Below are positions 7,310 to 12,425 of a DNA stretch of 12,425 nucleotides, one piece after another. The stretch comes from Temperatibacter sp965603205. Its GTDB lineage: Bacteria; Pseudomonadota; Alphaproteobacteria; Sphingomonadales; Kordiimonadaceae. The notes under the pieces were generated by a model. It was not told the DNA's origin. It did not search any database and worked only from the letters and a program-made list of their open reading frames with translations. The position numbers and the translations under genes are program-made. The first letter of the stretch is position 1; each line of letters opens with the position of its first letter. Location: assembly GCA_965603205.1 (NCBI GenBank), contig CBFDCC010000022.1:1-12425 (forward strand). The letters are read 5' to 3'.

Positions 7310-9334
7310 GTGTTAGTGCATGGATCAGATAAAAAATTACACGAACAGTTGGCCAGTATCCAAGCATATATGGGTCAAAAGCCAGCTGTTGCAGAGTCCA
7401 GCCTACGCGCGCTTCTCGGCGACGGGTTAGGCACTGACGGGCCTCAAAAAAATGATATTTTATTAATGCTAGCTATAGCGTTACGCCTACAAGATCGCTC
7501 ATCCGAGAGTCTTACTTTACTCAGCGAAATTCTTGAATCAACGCCATCTTATGCTGCTGCCCATCAAGAAATTGGATTGGTAGAGCTAGGTCGGGGAAAT
7601 AAAGGCAAAGCAAAAGAAGCGTTAGAGAAATCTATTGCCCTTGATCCTTCGTTAGCCATAGCATGGAAAAACTTAGCTAACCTTTACGCCGATCAAGGGG
7701 ACGAGGCCGAAGCGCAAGTCGCCTTTAAAAAATATATCATTCATAGCCAAGATCACCCTGAATTGGTGAAAGCGGCAGAGTATATATATGAGGGCCGCCT
7801 TGGACTTGCTGAGCCTATATGCCGAGACTTCTTAAAAAAAGAGCCTAATAACGTTTCTGCCATACGAATGTTAGCTGATATTGCCCTGCAAGTAGGGCAA
7901 TATGAAGATGCTGAAAACTTGCTAGTGAGATGTCTTGAGCTTGCACCCGATTTTTATCTAGCGCGACTTAACTATGCGACTGTTCTGGAAAAGCTGAATA
8001 AGCATGAACAGGCGCTTAATGAGATCGAAACCATGCTGAAAGCACAAGCCAAGGACCCCAAAGTTCTAAGCTTGAAAGCTAATATCCTTGTTCAAATAGG
8101 TAAATTTGATGACGCCCTAGGTATTTATGAATTTATTATAGACAACTTCCCAAGCCACGGGGCTATGCTGTTAAGTTATGGTCATACTCTAAAAACCGTC
8201 GGCCGACAGGAGGATGCTATTGAGGCCTATCGCGCTGCTATTAAGGCTCGCGAGCAGGCTGGCGTAGCATATTGGAGTCTTGCCAATTTAAAAACCTTCC
8301 GCTTCACACCTGAAGAGATAGAGGCAATGCAGGAAGATGTTACTGCTCAAAAAATGGCGGCAACAGAATATTTTCACCTATGCTTTAGTCTGGGTAAGGC
8401 CCTAGAAGATGCTGGGCAATATGAAGACTCCTTTAAAGCTTATTACAAGGGTAACTTTGTTCGTCGTAAAGCAGTGTATTATGACGCACAGAAAAACCTG
8501 CACACCACTAATAAAAGTAAAGAGTTCTTCAGTCCTGCTTATCTGAAATCCGTCGAAGGTATGGGCCATGAAGCACAAGACCCTATTTTTATTGTTGGCC
8601 TGCCTAGGGCTGGATCGACCTTATTAGAGCAAATACTCTCTAGTCATTCAATGGTTGAAGGGACAATGGAATTACCCGATATTATCTCAATTGCATACAG
8701 ATTGAATGATGTAGACCATCCTGACCAAGAGGGACAGTATCCCGATATTTTAGCAAAGTTATCACCTTCTGAATTAAAGGGACTGGGGCAGGAATATATA
8801 GACCGTACAAGAATTCATAGAACTGATAAGCCTTTCTTCATTGATAAAATGCCGAATAACTTTGCTCATACTGGTTTGATCCACTCAATACTACCGAATG
8901 CTAAAATTATAGATGCACGCCGGCACCCAATGGATTGCTGTTTTAGCGGTTTCAAACAGTTGTTTGCTCATGGCCAAAACTTTACTTATAATTTAGAAGA
9001 AATAGCCAACTATTATAAGAATTATGTGGAACTGATGGATCATTTTGACACCGTTTTGCCAGGGCGTGTTCTACGCGTTCATTATGAACAAGTTGTTGGT
9101 GACACGGAAAATCAAATCAAGCGAATGCTAGAGTATTGCCAGTTGCCATTTGAGGATCAATGTTTGCGTTTCTACGAGACTGAACGTGCCGTTAAAACAG
9201 CGAGTTCAGAACAGGTACGTAAACCGATCTATAAATCAGCGCTACAGCATTGGCGGCACTATGAAGAGTATCTAAGTCCTCTTACCGCAATTTTAGAGGA
9301 CATTGTTTCCGAGTATCCAGAGGTTAATGAGTAA
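7310..9334 (+). CDS. TPR-repeat sulfotransferase
   Basis: This 674-residue protein joins an N-terminal tetratricopeptide region (about 47-330, repeated units such as NLANLYADQGDEAEA) to a C-terminal sulfotransferase domain (about 425-665). Sulfotransferases move sulfate from PAPS to a hydroxyl or amino group. The PAPS-binding loop is GLPRAGSTLLEQIL (430-443). The 3'-phosphate site is ARRHPMDCCFSGF with Arg537/Arg538 and Ser546. A family-typical tail TASSEQVRKPIY (630-641) and WRHYEEYL follow. There is no signal peptide, so it is probably cytoplasmic; the TPR part may bind a partner or the acceptor. The start is a GTG with AGGAG 11 bases upstream, the only sensible choice. It lies 102 bases upstream of the TonB-dependent receptor gene, probably in one transcript, and is divergent from the sulfatase. 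The acceptor is unknown. Confidence 0.92.
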   Translation: MLVHGSDKKLHEQLASIQAYMGQKPAVAESSLRALLGDGLGTDGPQKNDILLMLAIALRLQDRSSESLTLLSEILESTPSYAAAHQEIGLVELGRGNKGKAKEALEKSIALDPSLAIAWKNLANLYADQGDEAEAQVAFKKYIIHSQDHPELVKAAEYIYEGRLGLAEPICRDFLKKEPNNVSAIRMLADIALQVGQYEDAENLLVRCLELAPDFYLARLNYATVLEKLNKHEQALNEIETMLKAQAKDPKVLSLKANILVQIGKFDDALGIYEFIIDNFPSHGAMLLSYGHTLKTVGRQEDAIEAYRAAIKAREQAGVAYWSLANLKTFRFTPEEIEAMQEDVTAQKMAATEYFHLCFSLGKALEDAGQYEDSFKAYYKGNFVRRKAVYYDAQKNLHTTNKSKEFFSPAYLKSVEGMGHEAQDPIFIVGLPRAGSTLLEQILSSHSMVEGTMELPDIISIAYRLNDVDHPDQEGQYPDILAKLSPSELKGLGQEYIDRTRIHRTDKPFFIDKMPNNFAHTGLIHSILPNAKIIDARRHPMDCCFSGFKQLFAHGQNFTYNLEEIANYYKNYVELMDHFDTVLPGRVLRVHYEQVVGDTENQIKRMLEYCQLPFEDQCLRFYETERAVKTASSEQVRKPIYKSALQHWRHYEEYLSPLTAILEDIVSEYPEVNE

Positions 9335-9389
9335 GAGTAAATAAAAATACTATCATAAAGGGCTCAAATGCCCAGAGGTCATGAGTAAG
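9317..9389 (+). repeat. Short direct repeat spanning the sulfotransferase stop codon
   Basis: CCAGAGGTTAATGAGTAAG (9317-9335) recurs as CCAGAGGTCATGAGTAAG (9372-9389), differing only by a two-base/one-base change in the middle. The first copy contains the last codons and stop of the sulfotransferase gene; the second lies in the spacer before the receptor gene. AT-rich sequence with TAAATAAAAAT follows both. It looks like a small local duplication. A minor GGGC/GCCC hairpin (9360-9373) lies between. Confidence 0.6.
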
Positions 9390-9436
9390 GATTATACCAT
9401 TAATAAATAAAAATATAATATATAGGGAATGAAAAA

Positions 9437-11914
9437 ATGAAGCATCATGTTATCAATAACGTCAATAAAAATGAAGGGCTAACGGGCGGACGACGTCACC
9501 GGCACTTCTATCAAACGGCCTCAAGGCTTGCTATAACAGCAGCCTTTGCTGCCTTTAGTGTAAATGCAGCATTAGCGCAAGATGGGGGAAGCGATTTTGC
9601 CTTAGAGGAGATTGTTGTTACAGCACAAAAGCGCGCTGAAAATATGCAGGATGTGCCTATTAGTATTAATGCGATTGGTGCTAGCGACTTAGAAAGTCTT
9701 GGTGTGACAAACTTCGAAGACTTTGCTGCCATGATACCTTCATTAGCAATGGCAAGCCTTGGACCTGGAGATTCTCAAGTGTTCATGCGCGGACTGAATC
9801 CTGGAGGGATATCTGTTTCTAATGGTAACATGCCGCCTGTTGGTATTTATGTAGATGAACAGCCTGTAACAACAATTGGTTTTACACTTGATCTGCACAT
9901 GTATGATATAGAGCGCGTAGAAGCTCTTGGTGGCCCACAAGGTACACTATATGGTGCTAGTGCTCAGGCTGGTACTGTTCGTATTATAACAAAAAAACCA
10001 AGCCTAGAAGGTTTTGAAGCTGGTATTGATTTAACAGCATCTAATACACGATATGGTGATAGCAGTTATAATGTTGAAGGTTTTGTCAATATCCCTGTAT
10101 CAGACAATGCTGCCATAAGGCTCACGGCCTGGAACATGCGTGACGGCGGATATATCGATAGTGTGCAATCTACGCGAACATATGATACCCCGCGCCTTAA
10201 TAACGCTTTAACGCCATCTGGCGCAATGACAGTTACGAATGATGCACAATTTGTAAAAGACGATTTTAACGTTGAGAAAAACTCTGGTGCTCGACTAGCA
10301 TTAAAAGTTGATTTGAATGATAACTGGACCGCTAATGCGCGTGTTATGCATCAAGATCAAAAGACCAACGGTGTATGGGACCATAATACGGAAGAATTTG
10401 ATGACCTTCAGGTATCTCGGTTTATGCCAGACAACAGTCAGGATAAATTTACGCAATTATCATTGGTTCTTGAAGGCGAAGTTGCTGGGATGGACCTTGT
10501 GTATGCTGGATCACACCTAAGTCGTGATCGTGAAGCTGAAATGGATTATTCCTCATACGCTTTATACTCAGCAGTTTCGGCTTATTATAGCTGCTATCAG
10601 AGTTGGGCTTATGACTATGATGCTAACGATGTGTATCTTGGTGGGCATTATGATTTTACAGATTGTATTGACCCTACACAAGGCGCACGTTTTGATTCTT
10701 CTTGGACAACAGAAACACATGAATTCCGCCTATCTAGCGATCAAGAGAAGCGTTTTAGATTCATCGCTGGTGTATTTTATCAGGACCAACAGCAGTCCTT
10801 CCAAGACGAATGGTATACTCCAGAGCTAAACCAATTAACCTATTGGGGAGGCAATGGTACTAAAGATGTAAGTAATGCAGTCTTTAGAAATCCACTGGTT
10901 GATTTAACTGGGTATAGCGATGATGTTACTTTTGTTAACGATCAACATGTTTCACGTAAAGAGCTAGCTGCTTTTGGTGAATTTACCTATGATATCTCTG
11001 ATAAATTAGCCGCTACCGTGGGCGTCAGGGTTTTCGAGACCAAATCCCATATGGGCGGTGTTATGGGCACTTTCTGGTGGACAGCAGTTCCTGATGGCCT
11101 ATCAGAATTTGATGTAGATGCCAATGATAAAGGCGAGCTCTTTAAGGGTAACCTTACTTACCGGGCTAGTGATGATCTGATGCTTTATGCTACATATTCA
11201 GAAGGTTTCCGCCCAGCTGGTGCTAACCGCGATAGCAATGACGCAATAGGCGCTACCTACAAGGCTGATAAAGTTTCAAACTATGAATTTGGTTGGAAGG
11301 CAGCACTTCTTGATAATAGAGCTCGTTTCAACGGTTCTGTATACATCATGGACTGGACTGATATTCAGCTTCCTTTCTTTAATCCTGCAATATCACTAGT
11401 ACAGAACGTTGATAATGCTGGTGGAGCACGGTCAAAAGGTATTGAACTAGATGCTGCTTTTGCTGTTACAGAGAGTTTAACAATATCTGGCTCAGCAAGC
11501 TATATAGATTCAACTTTGACGACCACTTATACTGATCCAAATCAGGTCGTCATACCTGCAGGCTCAAGACTACCTGGAACTGCTAAGTTTAAATCTTTCA
11601 TCTCCGCTCGATATGATTTTGAAATGGCTGCACTACCTGCCTTTGCTCAAATGTCATGGAACCATGTAGGTTCTTCCTATAATGCATTGCAATATAATGC
11701 GCCTGGTGTGGTTGATCTGAATAGTTATCTGCAAGGCAGTTATGATACGATTAATGTATCTGTTGGTGTTGAGGCTGAAGGTTGGGGCGCATCTTTATTC
11801 GCCAACAATTTAACAGATACTCGTGCTGAGCTCTTTAAAAATGAGTACACAGAGCCAAGAACGACGACTAACAGACCACGTACTATTGGCGTTCGTTTGT
11901 CTAAACGCTTCTAA
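9437..11914 (+). CDS. TonB-dependent outer membrane receptor
   Basis: This 825-residue protein is a TonB-dependent receptor that imports a scarce or bulky ligand across the outer membrane using the TonB-ExbB-ExbD system. A long leader with a basic start ends at ALA|Q (cleavage after about residue 47). The TonB box EEIVVTA is at 57-63. The plug domain (about 70-185) has DVPISINAI, FMRG, GIYVDEQPV and GPQGTLYG; here the last is preceded by LG and not the usual LR. The rest is the 22-strand barrel, with the late TYSEGFRPAG motif and a C-terminal Phe in RLSKRF suited to barrel assembly. GGGA 8 bases upstream supports the start. Only two cysteines occur (386 and 410), probably in one surface loop. 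Ligand class is not readable from sequence; the neighbouring sulfotransferase and sulfatase suggest a sulfated compound, which is inference. Confidence 0.96.
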   Translation: MKHHVINNVNKNEGLTGGRRHRHFYQTASRLAITAAFAAFSVNAALAQDGGSDFALEEIVVTAQKRAENMQDVPISINAIGASDLESLGVTNFEDFAAMIPSLAMASLGPGDSQVFMRGLNPGGISVSNGNMPPVGIYVDEQPVTTIGFTLDLHMYDIERVEALGGPQGTLYGASAQAGTVRIITKKPSLEGFEAGIDLTASNTRYGDSSYNVEGFVNIPVSDNAAIRLTAWNMRDGGYIDSVQSTRTYDTPRLNNALTPSGAMTVTNDAQFVKDDFNVEKNSGARLALKVDLNDNWTANARVMHQDQKTNGVWDHNTEEFDDLQVSRFMPDNSQDKFTQLSLVLEGEVAGMDLVYAGSHLSRDREAEMDYSSYALYSAVSAYYSCYQSWAYDYDANDVYLGGHYDFTDCIDPTQGARFDSSWTTETHEFRLSSDQEKRFRFIAGVFYQDQQQSFQDEWYTPELNQLTYWGGNGTKDVSNAVFRNPLVDLTGYSDDVTFVNDQHVSRKELAAFGEFTYDISDKLAATVGVRVFETKSHMGGVMGTFWWTAVPDGLSEFDVDANDKGELFKGNLTYRASDDLMLYATYSEGFRPAGANRDSNDAIGATYKADKVSNYEFGWKAALLDNRARFNGSVYIMDWTDIQLPFFNPAISLVQNVDNAGGARSKGIELDAAFAVTESLTISGSASYIDSTLTTTYTDPNQVVIPAGSRLPGTAKFKSFISARYDFEMAALPAFAQMSWNHVGSSYNALQYNAPGVVDLNSYLQGSYDTINVSVGVEAEGWGASLFANNLTDTRAELFKNEYTEPRTTTNRPRTIGVRLSKRF

Positions 11915-11956
11915 GCCAATAAATACTTCCTCTTTATGAGGATATTGTTGAATTAT

Positions 11957-11982
11957 AACGAAAGGGGTTCGCCCCTTTCGTT
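11957..11982 (+). terminator. Stem-loop after the TonB receptor gene, TTCG tetraloop
   Basis: A perfect 11-bp stem (AACGAAAGGGG pairing with its complement) is capped by TTCG, 43 bases past the receptor stop codon. Only a weak AAATTTT follows, so it is either an intrinsic terminator with a poor U tract or an mRNA 3'-end stabilising hairpin. Confidence 0.65.
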
Positions 11983-12198
11983 GGAAATTTTCGATGCAAA
12001 TTTATTGAATGTTATTTTTATCGGAAATGAGTTCAGCTTAGAAACACTCACGTCTCATTATTTACGATAGATAACGACGGCGCTGGGTTGAGAAAGACTA
12101 CATACCTACGATGGTTGTCGACATACACTGCGCGTCCTTGCGCTTCCGTATACCTTCCACTTGCCCCCTTTGAGAGCTTTACAAAAATCGCAGGCAAT

Positions 12199-12234
12199 AA
12201 AAAACCCTCGAAAACATAGTGTTTTCAAGGGTTT
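12199..12234 (-). terminator. Rho-independent terminator of the tRNA gene
   Basis: On the minus strand, AAACCCT and AGGGTTT form the outer stem and a 6-bp GAAAAC/GTTTTC stem the inner part, with one mismatch between and a 5-base loop. A run of six T follows. It starts 4 bases past the encoded CCA of the tRNA, so it ends that transcript. Confidence 0.88.
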
Positions 12235-12237
12235 AAT

Positions 12238-12314
<77 letters not shown>

Positions 12315-12345
12315 TCAAATATAAAGTATATCATATAGACGCAAA

Positions 12346-12363
12346 GACCGCCCTAAGGCGGTC
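12346..12363 (-). terminator. Small hairpin upstream of the tRNA, possible terminator
   Basis: GACCGCC and GGCGGTC form a perfect 7-bp stem around CTAA. On the minus strand it is followed by only three T, then the tRNA promoter region. It may end a minus-strand gene entering from the right of the window. The remaining bases to the window edge show no gene I can support. Confidence 0.4.
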
Positions 12364-12425
12364 AATTGTTCTCTAACATTATGGATGAAGTGTAATTTTA
12401 CTACAATCTTTAGAAGATCTGGCGG

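Larger units (their letters stand above)
11915..12237. other. 323-base gap between receptor gene and tRNA
   Basis: It holds the UUCG-capped hairpin at 11957-11982, a weak CCTC/GAGG hairpin at 11929-11941, and the tRNA terminator at 12199-12234. On the minus strand a 49-codon frame opening with TTG (12048-12197) reads as fairly protein-like, but it overlaps the terminator and I do not recognise it. No other gene is visible. Confidence 0.5.

Noticed and set aside
9414..9419. Perfect TATAAT just before the receptor gene
   Set aside because: No acceptable -35 at 16-18 bases and the surrounding sequence is so AT-rich that a match is expected; readthrough from the sulfotransferase gene is simpler.
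10317..10829. Plus-strand open frames inside the receptor gene
   Set aside because: They lie in another frame of a well-supported TonB receptor and have Met/Ile/Leu-rich, low-complexity content.
12379..12425. Possible end of a minus-strand gene entering from the right, stop at 12379-12381
   Set aside because: Too short to judge; only the hairpin at 12346-12363 hints at a gene end there.

Overview
This window carries eight convincing protein genes and one tRNA gene. It reads as ordinary chromosomal DNA from a Gram-negative proteobacterium, most likely a marine-type alphaproteobacterium of modest GC content. The evidence is a TonB-dependent receptor with an EEIVVTA TonB box, a TolC-family outer-membrane channel, a TPR-sulfotransferase of the kind common in such genomes, and an initiator tRNA with an A29:U41 pair. 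No mobile element, CRISPR array or phage gene was seen. The lineage call is an inference.

Layout, left to right. At 62-96 a bidirectional terminator closes a minus-strand pair: a TolC-family channel (934-2220), then a SapC-family protein (118-819). Divergent from it, on the plus strand, are a class I/II PLP aminotransferase (2437-3591) and a MocA-like molybdopterin cytidylyltransferase (3674-4297). The latter converges on an XdhC-family molybdoenzyme maturation factor (4327-5283, minus). MocA and XdhC normally serve molybdenum hydroxylases of the xanthine dehydrogenase family, but no hydroxylase lies in the window. A 290-base gap with a perfect 16-bp hairpin follows.

The right half is a divergent locus. 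A secreted type I sulfatase (5574-6992, minus) faces a TPR-sulfotransferase (7310-9334, plus). The sulfotransferase is followed by a TonB-dependent receptor (9437-11914, plus). The 317-base space between the divergent genes holds two copies of an operator-like palindrome, TGCGGnnCCGCA, each inside a longer imperfect direct repeat. One copy sits just upstream of a good promoter for the sulfatase. A reasonable reading is a co-regulated locus for taking up and handling a sulfated compound: receptor in the outer membrane, sulfatase outside the cytoplasm, sulfotransferase in the cytoplasm. The substrate is unknown.

The right end holds a UUCG-capped hairpin after the receptor gene and an initiator tRNA-Met on the minus strand with its own terminator. 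No wholly new system is proven. The best leads are the paired palindromes in the sulfatase/sulfotransferase region, the changed active-site residues of the sulfatase, and the tolC-sapC pair that lacks its usual ABC transporter and adaptor genes.
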